In this document: piece after piece, positions 38,810-48,560 of the stretch | Numbering within the stretch: position 1 is the first letter of the stretch | Layout: each line of letters starts with the position of its first letter | Source of the DNA: Agarilytica rhodophyticola | GTDB taxonomy: Bacteria; Pseudomonadota; Gammaproteobacteria; Pseudomonadales; Cellvibrionaceae | Direction of reading: 5' to 3' | Length of the DNA stretch: 64,000 bases | Assembly (NCBI RefSeq): GCF_002157225.2 | Contig: NZ_CP020038.1 | Coordinates: 1,449,001 to 1,513,000, forward strand | The notes under the pieces: model-generated | The model's database searches: none | The model's input: only the letters and a program-made list of their open reading frames with translations | Told to the model about the DNA's origin: nothing | Program-made: the position numbers and the translations under genes

Positions 38810-40050
38810 GGCTGTCTCCAGTTAACGCAATATGGTTGAGAAGGTCGAATCACTTCTGCTAATGATAGAGTAAGCGTTCAATCAGCGCTACTGAATCATA
38901 TGGCTGCCAGATATTATCTGTTATTTGGTGCCACCTAAGCATTGCTCAGTGTCAAAAAAGAAGCCAAAAGAAAGGTTATATTGGGGAATAAAGGTAAATA
39001 TTATAACCTGTAGTACTTTGTGGTTTTTATCAAAAACCTCAACTATATTCTTTTTGTGATTGGAGTGAGTGCTTATCTATAATATTATTTCTGTCAGTCA
39101 CAAGTTTAGTATTTTAAGATTTGGGCTGGATCCAATGCGCGGCTCTAGTCCCCTCGACTTCTAATAAACGATAAAAACAACTCCCTATATTTTTAATGTT
39201 AGATAAATTTGGATAACTAAATTTTATATTTATAGATAACTACCAAAGTAGTATATGAAATATTTTTTCTCAAAATAATGAATTTTTTATTCACTATGTA
39301 TATCAATTTCGCTTGCAAGTTTTACTTACACAGCTGAGCGTTTATTTTTACGTAGCATCATTAAAAAAATATAAGTAAATAAACATATTTATATCTTGCT
39401 GGTAGAAATTAAGTAACTAATGACCCCGGGACTCAGTGACAAATATTACTGTCCGTAATTGGCCGAATAATATTTTGTGAGCCTCTAAAATATAAATTAG
39501 ATTTAATTTTTGCGGTGCGTGCTAACGGAAAAAATAATCGATAATTTCGTTAGCTCTGTTTGATTTTTTAATTCCTGATTTATTGGATAGATATTTATTG
39601 GTTAGCCCTTTTGTAAGCTATATGTAGTGTTTTAATTTAATTTTCTATCATTTTTTATTTTTATAATGATTTTTTATTCATCTTTTTAATCGAATTATAA
39701 ATAATAGATCAAAACAATAATTCCTAAAAATATCTTAGTTAATTAATAAAAAATTAAATATTTATCAAGTGTGACCAGGCTAAATAACTTAACAAATATT
39801 AGCTTGATTTGTTCAAAAAAGTGACTGCTTACAGTGTTAGTTAAATGCAAAAAAAGTGTTTGAAAAAAATTCATTGAGTGATTTTAAACGACGCTCGTTT
39901 AACATGTTTAGCATTAGGGCAAATGCTTACAAGGAAGTTAATAATGCAGTAATAATTTCTGCACACGTAAGTGTTTTTTAACTTCTGTAATTGATACACA
40001 TTTTATTCAAGCTCTCTTAATTATATGGCTAATACTAAGGAAAATGATTT
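38810..40050. other. Long AT-rich region upstream of the subtilase gene
   Basis: 1241 bases with no credible coding frame on either strand. AT content is very high between about 39180 and 39860. I saw no tRNA, CRISPR, insertion sequence or strong hairpin. The length is unusual for this window; it may contain a long regulatory leader, an unrecognised small RNA or the decayed remains of a gene. Confidence 0.45.
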
Positions 40051-42939
40051 ATGTCTATTCCATCAATAAAAAAACGCCTCTGTGCTGCGATAGCATCCTG
40101 CAGTCTATTAGTTGCGTATCAACCTATCAGCGCAGAAGTGCTCGAACAAACTTTTGCTCCTATTAATAAAACGGTGCCCAGCAAAGCATCGGTCAATCAA
40201 GCATACTTCGTGCGTCTTGATTTAGTCCCAGTCAGTGTTTGGCTAACTAACAAAAAAGAACAAGGTGTGAGCGTTAGCAAACAAGAAAAAGATAACTATA
40301 TTGCAGGTCTTAGAGCTGAAGTTGCCAAAGCAATGGCTGCGTTTAATACCCAAGGCCTTACTGCTGGCAGTTCTTCGATTGTAGCTGATGTTGGTTTTAC
40401 CGTTTATGCGACCTCTGAAAAAGTTAGCAAAATGACAAATGTTTCAGGTGTGTCTGCGATTATGAAAAAGCATAATCATAGTCGCCATCGCGATCACAGC
40501 ACCCCCTGGGTTGGCGGCAGTGTTGCTCATTCTAGCGGGCTCACTGGGGCAGGCCAACGCATCGCTATTATCGACTCAGGCCTCGATTATATTCACCGTG
40601 ATTTTGGCGGCAGTGGCGACTACAGCAATAATGACGTTGCTGTCGTGGAGCCCGGCTCATTTCCCACTGCTCGTGTTATCGATGGACACGATTTTGTGGG
40701 TAGAGAATATGACGCAAGATTTGCTGCATCTTCAACGCCTCAACCAGATGCTGACCCTTTCGATGATGGCAGACACGGTACCCACGTTTCAGGTATTGCG
40801 GCGGGTAATGGTGTGGACGGTGTTGTCGGCACTGGTATTGCTCCAGATGCTAGCCTTATCGCGTATAAAGTTTTTGGCGCGGATGGTTCAACTAATGTGA
40901 CTTCCGATGCGATTGAGCGTGCGATGGATCCTAACGGTGATGGTGATACTTCAGATAAAGTTGATGTTATCAATATGAGTCTTGGTTCGCCCTTTGGTAA
41001 CCCTAACGATGAAACTTCTCGCGCTGCGCAAAATGCTAGCGATGCGGGTATCGTAGTGGTGGCTTCCGCGGGTAATTCTGGTAACGGAATTCCATTTATA
41101 AGTGGTTCTCCAGGTGCTGCAGAAGATGTGGTTACCGTGGCCTCTTCTGTTTCAGGATTCGTGCCTGAGTTTTTTATCCCTTTCAACTCTGCAAGTGGCG
41201 AACGATTTGAGTTTTTTGCTGAATACGCAGCAATATCTCCAGCATTGACGACCGATATCATTGGTGACGTAACCATTGCCGAACCTTACGATGCTTGTGC
41301 GCCCATTGCAGCTATCCCGCAAGGTAACATAGCGTTGATCACTCGCGGCGGCTGTTCATTTACTACCAAGCTGCAAAGTGCGTTGGATGCTGGAGCTGAG
41401 GCCGCTATAGTCGTTAATAACGTTCCTGGGCCAGCCATCGTTATGGGGGGGACAGATGTTAACATCGAAGCGGCAATGATTAGCCTCGATGAAGGCACAG
41501 TGTTATTGAGCGAACTTGCTGGCAATGCCGTTGGTACTGAGTTTGTGACTTCTAATACTGCCCCTAATCCTGCTAACGATAATTCCATGTCGGTCTTTAG
41601 TTCAAGAGGTCCCGGTGCAACAGGGCTATTTAAACCAGATATTTCCGCGCCGGGCCAATCGATTACTTCTGCAAGAGCTGGCACAGGTGATGGTTCTTTA
41701 GTGCTTTCTGGGACTTCCATGGCAGCTCCCCAGGTAGCTGGAATGGCTGCGCTATTGAAGCAGAAATTTCCAGATCTGAGCGTGGCTGGTATTAAGGCGA
41801 TTATTCAAAATACATCCACACCTGCGGTCGATTTATTTAACGCAACAGGTACTCCACCATTAAGCTTACAGGGTACCGGTGTCATTAATATTGAAAAAGC
41901 CTTACAAGCTACCAGTTACGTTTCACCCGGCGGTATCGGTTTTGGGCGTCAAAACCCTGAGTACAATGGAGAAGTGACTCGCAGTATTACCATTAATAAC
42001 TTCTCCAATGAAGGCAAGCGTTATCGCATTACTCATGAGCCGAATCAGCAGCTTCCTGAAGGTGCAGCAAGAATCAGTGTCAATTCAGAGGTATATGTAG
42101 GGGCAGGGCAATCGCAAACTATACCCGTTACTATCTATCTGCAAGCTAATAACATGGTTGCTGACACAGATTTGACAGAAATGGACGGATGGTTGGTAGT
42201 TACCAGCGGTGATGAAGCAATGCGTGTCGGTTACCAGCTGATTGCCGACCCTGCGTCGCGATTGAATTTTAGCAATCAAGGCGACACCACCTATGTTCGA
42301 AACGATGCTTTCGGCGATGCGCAAGTATTTGCTTATACCTTGGCTGAGCAAACGAGTTCACCTTCCGATACGGCTCTTGAAGCTATGGGCTTCCGCTCTA
42401 CATCACCAACAGCTATTGCCTTTGGTTTGAGTGCTGGCGCTGACTGGACGAACTTTTCACGTAAGACCCTCAACATGTTTATTGATGCCGATGAAGACGG
42501 TCAAGATGATTATCGAATCGAGGTTAAGGATCTTGAATTCTTCAATCCTGATCCAGATGATCCTGACGGTAGAATTGTGAGTGGTATTACTGATCTTTCT
42601 AACCCTGAAGCTGGTACTGCTTTGTTGTTCTTCGCACAAGCAGATTTCAACAGCTCGATTTTACAGTTCCAAGCCTTGGCCTATGGCCCTAATGGATTTT
42701 TACAAGATGGCGATACGCGCTTTGCTTACCGCTTAGTGTACTCAGATCTTTTTGGCGCTTCTGAAACTCGAACGCAGTCAGGTGTTATTGATCTTGCTAA
42801 ACAAGTGAATTTTGATACGCCAGCGATATCTGTACCAGCACAGCAATCTGTGCCAGTAGAAGTGACTGCCGGCGGTGTAAGTTCTTTGTGGTTGAGCCCA
42901 ACAGAAAGTACTCTCGATCGTCGAGCAGTAGTTCGATAA
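40051..42939 (+). CDS. Secreted subtilisin-like serine protease with PA domain
   Basis: 962 residues, exported (signal peptide ends near YQPISA). An inhibitor-like propeptide (about 45-145) precedes the S8 catalytic domain: Asp in IAIIDSGLDYIHRDF, His in DGRHGTHVSGIAAGNG, Asn in ASAGNSGNG and Ser in LSGTSMAAPQVAGM. A PA domain is inserted before the Ser region (ITRGGCSFTTKLQSALDAGA). The C-terminal 300 residues are beta-rich and include an acidic, Ca-binding-like stretch (IDADEDGQDDYRI). It is probably an extracellular protease for protein scavenging. A strong terminator follows. Confidence 0.95.
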   Translation: MSIPSIKKRLCAAIASCSLLVAYQPISAEVLEQTFAPINKTVPSKASVNQAYFVRLDLVPVSVWLTNKKEQGVSVSKQEKDNYIAGLRAEVAKAMAAFNTQGLTAGSSSIVADVGFTVYATSEKVSKMTNVSGVSAIMKKHNHSRHRDHSTPWVGGSVAHSSGLTGAGQRIAIIDSGLDYIHRDFGGSGDYSNNDVAVVEPGSFPTARVIDGHDFVGREYDARFAASSTPQPDADPFDDGRHGTHVSGIAAGNGVDGVVGTGIAPDASLIAYKVFGADGSTNVTSDAIERAMDPNGDGDTSDKVDVINMSLGSPFGNPNDETSRAAQNASDAGIVVVASAGNSGNGIPFISGSPGAAEDVVTVASSVSGFVPEFFIPFNSASGERFEFFAEYAAISPALTTDIIGDVTIAEPYDACAPIAAIPQGNIALITRGGCSFTTKLQSALDAGAEAAIVVNNVPGPAIVMGGTDVNIEAAMISLDEGTVLLSELAGNAVGTEFVTSNTAPNPANDNSMSVFSSRGPGATGLFKPDISAPGQSITSARAGTGDGSLVLSGTSMAAPQVAGMAALLKQKFPDLSVAGIKAIIQNTSTPAVDLFNATGTPPLSLQGTGVINIEKALQATSYVSPGGIGFGRQNPEYNGEVTRSITINNFSNEGKRYRITHEPNQQLPEGAARISVNSEVYVGAGQSQTIPVTIYLQANNMVADTDLTEMDGWLVVTSGDEAMRVGYQLIADPASRLNFSNQGDTTYVRNDAFGDAQVFAYTLAEQTSSPSDTALEAMGFRSTSPTAIAFGLSAGADWTNFSRKTLNMFIDADEDGQDDYRIEVKDLEFFNPDPDDPDGRIVSGITDLSNPEAGTALLFFAQADFNSSILQFQALAYGPNGFLQDGDTRFAYRLVYSDLFGASETRTQSGVIDLAKQVNFDTPAISVPAQQSVPVEVTAGGVSSLWLSPTESTLDRRAVVR

Positions 42940-42951
42940 TTTGTTCTATGT

Positions 42952-42982
42952 AAAAAGCCCGGCATTGTTGCCGGGCTTTTTT
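42952..42982 (+). terminator. Bidirectional terminator after the subtilase gene
   Basis: Stem GCCCGGCA (42957-42964) with TGCCGGGC (42969-42976), 4-base loop TTGT, preceded by five A and followed by six T. It can serve both the protease gene and the convergent SRPBCC gene. Confidence 0.92.
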
Positions 42983-43038
42983 ATAGTGTCGGTGTTGTTG
43001 TGGTATTGGGTATGTTTAGGAGGGCGATATAAATATAA

Positions 43039-43608
43039 TTATTGTGAGAATCGTCTTTCAACTTCTTGTTTAAGTTCTCGGTTAAATGTCATATACACTT
43101 GTTTAACACCCTCGGCGATGTCAGCTGTAGTGCGTTCACTATTGATGCCTTTAAATTCGTCGGATTGAATAAAGAGTGTTTTACTGCCGTCACTTCTTCC
43201 TACAATGTAACGATGATTATCTGTAATCCCGGGTAAATTACCAATTTCTTCAGCCCAACCAAACCCTAAGTTTTCATAATAAATAAGAGTGTGAGGAACT
43301 TGAAAAACATTACCTCTGATCTTAAAGTTCACTATCACTTGGGCACCATTCTCAATATCACCTTCGATGCCAAGTAAGCTAGAACTCCAAATTGGCATAC
43401 TATTAAAATCGGTAAGAACCTCCCATACCTGCTCTCGTGTGGCATTGATTACAATATCTGTGTGGACATAGTGATGGTTTTGAGAAAAAGGAATAATAAA
43501 GGATACTTCTCTATTTTCATCTAGGTAGTGTTTATTTTCAGCAATGGCGCCTGTTGAAATAACTAATAATAAGCTATAGAGGAAGAAATTTATTTTTTTA
43601 ATCATCAT
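43039..43608 (-). CDS. Exported SRPBCC (START-like) protein
   Basis: 189 residues. A signal peptide (FLYSLLLVISTGAIA) is followed by a SRPBCC/polyketide cyclase-like domain: INATREQVWEVLTDFNSMPIWSSSL is the typical entry of this fold, with the closing long helix GVKQVYMTFNRELKQEVERR. Such domains bind hydrophobic ligands. Most members are cytoplasmic, so the signal peptide suggests a periplasmic lipid- or small-molecule-binding protein. No partner gene is adjacent. Confidence 0.85.
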   Translation of the reverse strand: MMIKKINFFLYSLLLVISTGAIAENKHYLDENREVSFIIPFSQNHHYVHTDIVINATREQVWEVLTDFNSMPIWSSSLLGIEGDIENGAQVIVNFKIRGNVFQVPHTLIYYENLGFGWAEEIGNLPGITDNHRYIVGRSDGSKTLFIQSDEFKGINSERTTADIAEGVKQVYMTFNRELKQEVERRFSQ

Positions 43609-44138
43609 ACTATCTTTACCAAACTATTTAAAAAAACGGAAAAATAACGGGGAGCAGAGACTACAGAATTTTTTATATTTTGATAGTAGTGCTTGGATTT
43701 TTTGTCGTTGCAGTTTGAGTTTTTCTTTGCAGATCTTGGGGGTAATGTCATATTGCGACAATATGGAAAATTATGTGTCTCGTGCTTTGTTAACTATTAA
43801 TCTGGGCAAGATGGCGGACAAGTTTGCCATGTTTATGAGCTAATAAATTAGTGAATTAAGAGTAACATTTAATCGAATGCTGCGAGCTTAAAATTTCCTT
43901 TGGGTGTTGTTCGGGTAAACCCATTTTTTACTGGACAATATAAGATATTGTTATCACCAATCAAAAATGTGAAGCAATACGTGAGGGCTGGGAGTTAGTT
44001 AATAACGGAGATAAGTTGCGTGGTGTGTGAGCTTAATAATTAGTTATCAGATGATCTTAAACTATTCATTCGCTTTTAATACAGCGCACTTGAAAACCCC
44101 CGGAATTTGTTATTAATCCGCAGGGGTAATAACAAATT
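43609..44138. other. Intergenic region upstream of the SRPBCC gene
   Basis: 530 bases, no credible gene. It should hold the SRPBCC promoter (minus strand) and the 3' end of the acyltransferase transcript, apart from the inverted repeat noted at 44103-44139. Confidence 0.4.
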
Positions 44139-44139
44139 C
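44103..44139 (-). terminator. Inverted repeat at the end of the acyltransferase gene
   Basis: GAATTTGTTATTA (44103-44115) and TAATAACAAATTC (44127-44139) make a perfect 13-bp stem with an 11-base loop, touching the stop codon of the minus-strand gene. It is AT-rich and lacks a T tract, so it may protect the 3' end or terminate weakly. Confidence 0.5.
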
Positions 44140-45869
44140 TAGACTCGGTTAAGTTTTTGATCTTCTATATAACGCTTACGTTTACTGGCTTTAAGTTTAT
44201 GTAAGTCGGCTAAGCATAAACCATCTAGACAATCGCCAAAATCCGGGTCAACACTGAATACAATGTTGTTAAAGCCGCCGTTTTCAAAAATCGCGGTATA
44301 CTGCTTGAATAAGATGGGAACTCTATGACCCTTTTTGACAAAGTGTTTTTGCATAAAGTCAAAAGCTTCTTGTGATTCAAGATCCCCAAACTCCTTATCA
44401 AGCTTATCGATAATTTGTTGATCCAGCTTGTAAGGGTGATAAGCATCGGCAAGTGTCTCTGCCGTAGGGTGATAGCGTCGATAGTAGTAGGCAAGTGTAT
44501 CCATAAGCTCTTTAGGATATTCTGCACTCATACTTACAGGGCCTATCAAGTAGCGTATTTCTGGGTACTTGGCTAAGTAGCTTCCCAGCCCCTGCCATAA
44601 ATAGTCGAGACTAGCTTTGCCCCAGTAATCTGGGTTAACGAAACTGCGCCCAAGTTCAACGGACTGTTCGAGATAAGGGGTAAATTCTGGCCGAAATGTA
44701 TAAAGCGTGCGGGTATAAAATCCATCTACTCCCATACTTTGCATGATCTTCTTGCCTTCTCCCAAGCGGTAGGCGCCGGCGATGACCAGATTTTCTCTAT
44801 CCCATAACACTAAATGGCGATAATGTTGATCAAATTGATCTAGATCTCGCTTTTTGCCCGTACCTTCGCCTACTTTTCGAAAAGCGAGCTCACGCAAGCG
44901 TCCGATTTCTCGTATGACCTTAGAATCTATCTTGTAATCCACCAAATAAATTCTATTACCGTCTCGTGTTTCGCCTAGGCATTCAGATTCTTTAAGCTCT
45001 TCTAATAACTGGCGCCTGTCCTCTGGATGGGCAATGGTTCTTTCTGTTTCAAAGATAGGGCGTCGATGCTTGCCTATCTTATATAGGTGCTTTTTAAGCC
45101 GACTGACAAGAGTTCTATCATGAACAGTTTCTGATTTAAGTGTTTGACTGGGAATACCTTCGCCGACACTGAACTTGATTACATGGGAGTGCTTATTGAA
45201 CATCTCTCTTGCCAGCAGTGCCGTACCTAAGGGCTTATACACCATCGAGGCGCCGTAAAAAAGTAGGGAGTTTTTAGCGTGTATGCGAATTGGCAGCAGG
45301 GGCGCCTGGGCCTTGCGGGCAAAATGTAAAAAGCCTGGACGCCAGCGTGTATCCTTGACTCCAGTAGGGTGTGCACGAGAGACTTCACCAGCGGGAAACA
45401 CAATGATTGCTTGCTCGTCTTCCAGGCATTCTAGGACGCGTTTGTAGCTGCGTCTGGCACCGCTGCCCACCATGTTATCAACAGGTATGATGAGGTCTTC
45501 TAGGGCCTTAAAATGGCTGAGCATGTCGTTAGCAACGATACGCACATCGGAGCGTACTTCGCCCACCAACTTCAGGATCGCCAGACCGTCGAGGGAACCA
45601 ATCGGGTGGTTGGCAAAAATTACCACACGGCCGGACGCCGGGATATTAGCCCTATCTCTAGCGCTGACAACGTAGCTGAAGTTAAAGTACTCGAAAATTC
45701 GGTCAATAAACTCAAATCCCCAAGCATCTTTATTGTCTTCCAGGAAGGCATTGATTTCGTCTTCATGAATCAGGCGCTTAAGAAAGGATATAGCAGGCTT
45801 GCGTATCAGCGTGGGCTGGGCAGCAAAGCCTGGAAATTTATTGAGTACAGCTTGTTCTATATTTATCAT
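44139..45869 (-). CDS. Fused PlsC-like/GNAT acyltransferase (OlsF-like)
   Basis: 576 residues. The N-terminal half is a lysophospholipid acyltransferase domain with the PlsC motifs NHPIGSLDG (HX4D, about 86-94) and FPAGEVSR. The C-terminal half (about 300-530) is a GNAT/hemolysin-type N-acyltransferase of the OlsB kind (LREIAFRKVGEGTG-like region, LGRSFVNPDYWGKASLDYLWQGLG, YLIGPVSMS). This domain order matches OlsF, the bifunctional ornithine-lipid synthase described in Serratia and Flavobacterium. Formation of ornithine or other amino-acid lipids in the membrane is therefore likely, but the amino acid cannot be read from sequence. Confidence 0.8.
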   Translation of the reverse strand: MINIEQAVLNKFPGFAAQPTLIRKPAISFLKRLIHEDEINAFLEDNKDAWGFEFIDRIFEYFNFSYVVSARDRANIPASGRVVIFANHPIGSLDGLAILKLVGEVRSDVRIVANDMLSHFKALEDLIIPVDNMVGSGARRSYKRVLECLEDEQAIIVFPAGEVSRAHPTGVKDTRWRPGFLHFARKAQAPLLPIRIHAKNSLLFYGASMVYKPLGTALLAREMFNKHSHVIKFSVGEGIPSQTLKSETVHDRTLVSRLKKHLYKIGKHRRPIFETERTIAHPEDRRQLLEELKESECLGETRDGNRIYLVDYKIDSKVIREIGRLRELAFRKVGEGTGKKRDLDQFDQHYRHLVLWDRENLVIAGAYRLGEGKKIMQSMGVDGFYTRTLYTFRPEFTPYLEQSVELGRSFVNPDYWGKASLDYLWQGLGSYLAKYPEIRYLIGPVSMSAEYPKELMDTLAYYYRRYHPTAETLADAYHPYKLDQQIIDKLDKEFGDLESQEAFDFMQKHFVKKGHRVPILFKQYTAIFENGGFNNIVFSVDPDFGDCLDGLCLADLHKLKASKRKRYIEDQKLNRV

Positions 45870-46106
45870 CAGTTGACCTTAAGCTTTGACTCAAAAGAGT
45901 AATCTATGCGACGCATTCGCGCAGACTAATACTAGTTTATGAAAGCTCAATGACATATGTTTTACAGTATTTCTACAATCGCACTTTTCACTTATGAAGT
46001 AAATCACAAATTCTTCACAAGTACAGGCTGACGTTGAAATACAACTTGAATATTCTTCGACCAGGGGATGAAAGCATGGTTCAGTGTCATTGTTCAGCAA
46101 GAGGGT

Positions 46107-47234
46107 CTAGCAAGATAACATTTGGCCAAGTTGCTTGCGCTGGTTTTCTAATAGGCTTTGAAAAGGTTGATGAAAGCCCGATACTACTTGGCGGCCATCA
46201 TCAGTTCCCAGTGATACAAACTCGATGCGACGATTGATCAGAGCTTCACTGCCTGCCGTAGCCTCCACAATTAGGCCTGCGAACGTCATATTCTCTGGTG
46301 TAATGTCATGCTCATTAGCCGATACCAATGCAGCTAAATCAAGTGGGATTCGGTCTATAATACTGGCTAGCTCTAGCACTAAGTGCGCGCTGCATATGGC
46401 GTGGAAAAGTGCTTCTCCTTTGCTGTCCTGCACATGGAATGTCAGCACATAGTAGTTTTCAACCAGCTGGAATTGATGGCCGCCATAGAGAGCCATAACA
46501 TCGCTGATAATCTTTTCTAGACGGCTCAGGGTATCCCTGAAATTTTGGCCGTTAAGCTGTTGCCTAAGCACATTGAGATTTTTTATATGAATAACGGCAA
46601 ATACCTGTTCTTGAGGTTCTTCAAGTGTGGTTGTCGCAGGTTCAGGCTGTGTTTCTGTTTCTAACGGAGAGTTTTCAGCCTGGCCCAGCTCGTCGCTCTT
46701 GCCTTCGTGGCTTCGCTGAGGCCATATTTTTGAAAAATCCCAAGTGACTGCCTTGCTGCGATACAACGACCATATTGCAAGGCTTAAAAGTAAAATTGCT
46801 GAAGCAATCAATAAGGTAATAATCGAGCGTAATGACCAGGGTTCGGCGTCGATACTGACAGAAACATACCCAGCGATACTGTCATGCAAGACGATAGGGC
46901 TTGTATATGTAGTACTATTTCCCAAACTCAAGTGTACGTTGCCTGCTTGTACGAGTAATTTATTTTCAACATCATGAATGGTGGCAAACAATGCATGGGG
47001 GTTTTCTACCACATCTTGCAAAATAACTTGTAAGCGCACTAAATCGTGATTAAAGGTAGCATCGATGGCCTGTTTTGCAGCCATTGCAGATAAAGCTTTA
47101 CCGTAATTGGCAATGTAGCGTTCATTATTAGTGTGTGACGCAGGGATAAACAGTGCGCTGCATAAGAAAAGAGCAGCTAGGCCTCCTAGGCAAGTGGCAG
47201 CAAGAGGTGTTATAAAACGAATGTGTATAAACAA
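46107..47234 (-). CDS. AhpA/YtjB-like inner membrane protein next to serB
   Basis: 375 residues with a TTG start (47232-47234); no ATG is available before the first membrane segment. A first membrane helix (about 10-32) and a second (about 133-155) enclose a periplasmic loop of 100 residues, then a Glu/Pro-rich linker and a cytoplasmic domain (about 215-370) of nucleotide cyclase-like outline without catalytic motifs. The divergent position beside serB matches the smp/ytjB gene of E. coli and the gene after serB in Pseudomonas. Function is unclear. Confidence 0.72.
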   Translation of the reverse strand: MFIHIRFITPLAATCLGGLAALFLCSALFIPASHTNNERYIANYGKALSAMAAKQAIDATFNHDLVRLQVILQDVVENPHALFATIHDVENKLLVQAGNVHLSLGNSTTYTSPIVLHDSIAGYVSVSIDAEPWSLRSIITLLIASAILLLSLAIWSLYRSKAVTWDFSKIWPQRSHEGKSDELGQAENSPLETETQPEPATTTLEEPQEQVFAVIHIKNLNVLRQQLNGQNFRDTLSRLEKIISDVMALYGGHQFQLVENYYVLTFHVQDSKGEALFHAICSAHLVLELASIIDRIPLDLAALVSANEHDITPENMTFAGLIVEATAGSEALINRRIEFVSLGTDDGRQVVSGFHQPFQSLLENQRKQLGQMLSC

Positions 47235-47287
47235 CAGATTAATTCTTCTTGTTTTTATAGTTAATAGGTATTAGAGACTATAGCCGC

Positions 47288-47293
47288 TATAAT
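47288..47293 (+). promoter_or_regulatory. Probable -10 box for serB
   Basis: A perfect TATAAT lies 32 bases before the serB GTG, in the 90-base divergent gap. No convincing TTGACA was found at the right spacing. Confidence 0.4.
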
Positions 47294-47324
47294 GGCTTAG
47301 TACTCAACGAAATAGAAGCTTACC

Positions 47325-48539
47325 GTGCGTGAACTGATACTTATTACAATCTTTGGCGAAGATAAGCCTTACGTTACCTCAACCGTAACCGAAATTTTAT
47401 CCAAACATCAGGCAAATATTTTAGATATTGGCCAATCAGTGATTCATTCAACACTTTCTCTGGGCATGCTGATAGAGTTTGAAGACGATACCGACTCAGG
47501 TAATGTAGTCAAAGATATTCTCTACCGTATGTATGACTTTGGCATGCAAGTGAAATTTAAGCCTGTAAAAGCCGATGATTACGAGCACTGGGTCTTACAG
47601 CAGGGTAAACCTAGACATATTGTAACACTATTAGCACGTCAAATTAGCTCTGAGCATATCGCTGCACTCTCTCGGGTGGTTGCCGATCACGGCTTGAATA
47701 TTGATAACATTAGTCGTTTGTCAGGGCGTGTCTCTCTTGTTAACAGCGAACATCAAACCAAAGCTTGTGTGGAGTTTTCTGCGCGTGGGCAGGCCACCGA
47801 TATTGTAAAGCTTCGTGCTCAGCTTGCTAAAGTGGCTTCGTCCTTCGACATCGATATAGCATTTCAAGAAGATAATATGTTTCGTCGAACACGCCGCCTA
47901 GTATGTTTTGATATGGATTCGACGCTCATTGAAGCAGAAGTGATCGATGAGTTAGCCAAGGCTGCAGGTATTGGTGAAGAAGTTGCTGCTATTACTCATG
48001 CTGCTATGTCTGGAGAATTGGATTTTAACGAAAGCTTCAGGCGGCGTATGGGTTTACTAAAAGGTTTGGATGAATCTGTGCTCAAGGACATTGCTAGTAA
48101 ACTGCCTTTAACCGAAGGCGCCGAACACCTAATCACTACTTTACGTAAGTTGGGGTATAAAACCGCAATACTATCCGGTGGTTTCCAATACTTTGGTGAG
48201 TACCTACAGCGCAAACTGGGCATTGATTACGTCTTTGCCAATAACTTAGAAATTGTTGATGGCAAGGTTACCGGCAACACATCTGGAACCATTGTTAACG
48301 GCGAGCGCAAAGCTGAGCTATTACGCAGCTTAGCGGAGAAAGAAAATATTAGCTTGGAGCAGGTGGTTGCTGTTGGCGACGGCGCGAATGATTTACCCAT
48401 GCTCAGCATTGCTGGTTTAGGCATTGCTTTTCGTGCTAAACCTTTGGTGAAAGCTGAAGCCAAACAGGCTATATCTCACTTGGGACTTGATGCTATTTTG
48501 TATCTGATGGGGTTTAGGGATAGTCAGATTCAGCATTAG
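47325..48539 (+). CDS. serB: Phosphoserine phosphatase
   Basis: 404 residues, GTG start. Last step of serine synthesis. An N-terminal double ACT-like regulatory region (about 1-180) precedes the HAD phosphatase: nucleophile motif DMDSTLIEAEVIDELA, motif II ILSGGFQYF and motif III GDGANDLPML. The length with ACT domains matches the Pseudomonas-type SerB. It is divergent from the AhpA/YtjB-like gene and convergent with the AHH cassette. Confidence 0.96.
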   Translation: MRELILITIFGEDKPYVTSTVTEILSKHQANILDIGQSVIHSTLSLGMLIEFEDDTDSGNVVKDILYRMYDFGMQVKFKPVKADDYEHWVLQQGKPRHIVTLLARQISSEHIAALSRVVADHGLNIDNISRLSGRVSLVNSEHQTKACVEFSARGQATDIVKLRAQLAKVASSFDIDIAFQEDNMFRRTRRLVCFDMDSTLIEAEVIDELAKAAGIGEEVAAITHAAMSGELDFNESFRRRMGLLKGLDESVLKDIASKLPLTEGAEHLITTLRKLGYKTAILSGGFQYFGEYLQRKLGIDYVFANNLEIVDGKVTGNTSGTIVNGERKAELLRSLAEKENISLEQVVAVGDGANDLPMLSIAGLGIAFRAKPLVKAEAKQAISHLGLDAILYLMGFRDSQIQH

Positions 48540-48560
48540 TTTTAAATCGCAATTAAAACT

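Noticed and set aside
38514-38825. Plus-strand open frame of 103 residues
   Set aside because: It overlaps the DUF4404 gene on the other strand, whose protein fits a known family; the plus frame is Ser/Cys-rich without motifs.
40740-41720. Two minus-strand open frames (178 and 144 residues)
   Set aside because: Antisense to the subtilase catalytic and PA domains; composition reflects the sense-strand codons.
45513-45902. Plus-strand open frame of 129 residues
   Set aside because: Antisense to the PlsC-like domain of the OlsF-like gene.
45891-46100. Minus-strand open frame of 69 residues between two genes
   Set aside because: No ribosome site, Cys-rich random-looking sequence and no known family; left as non-coding.
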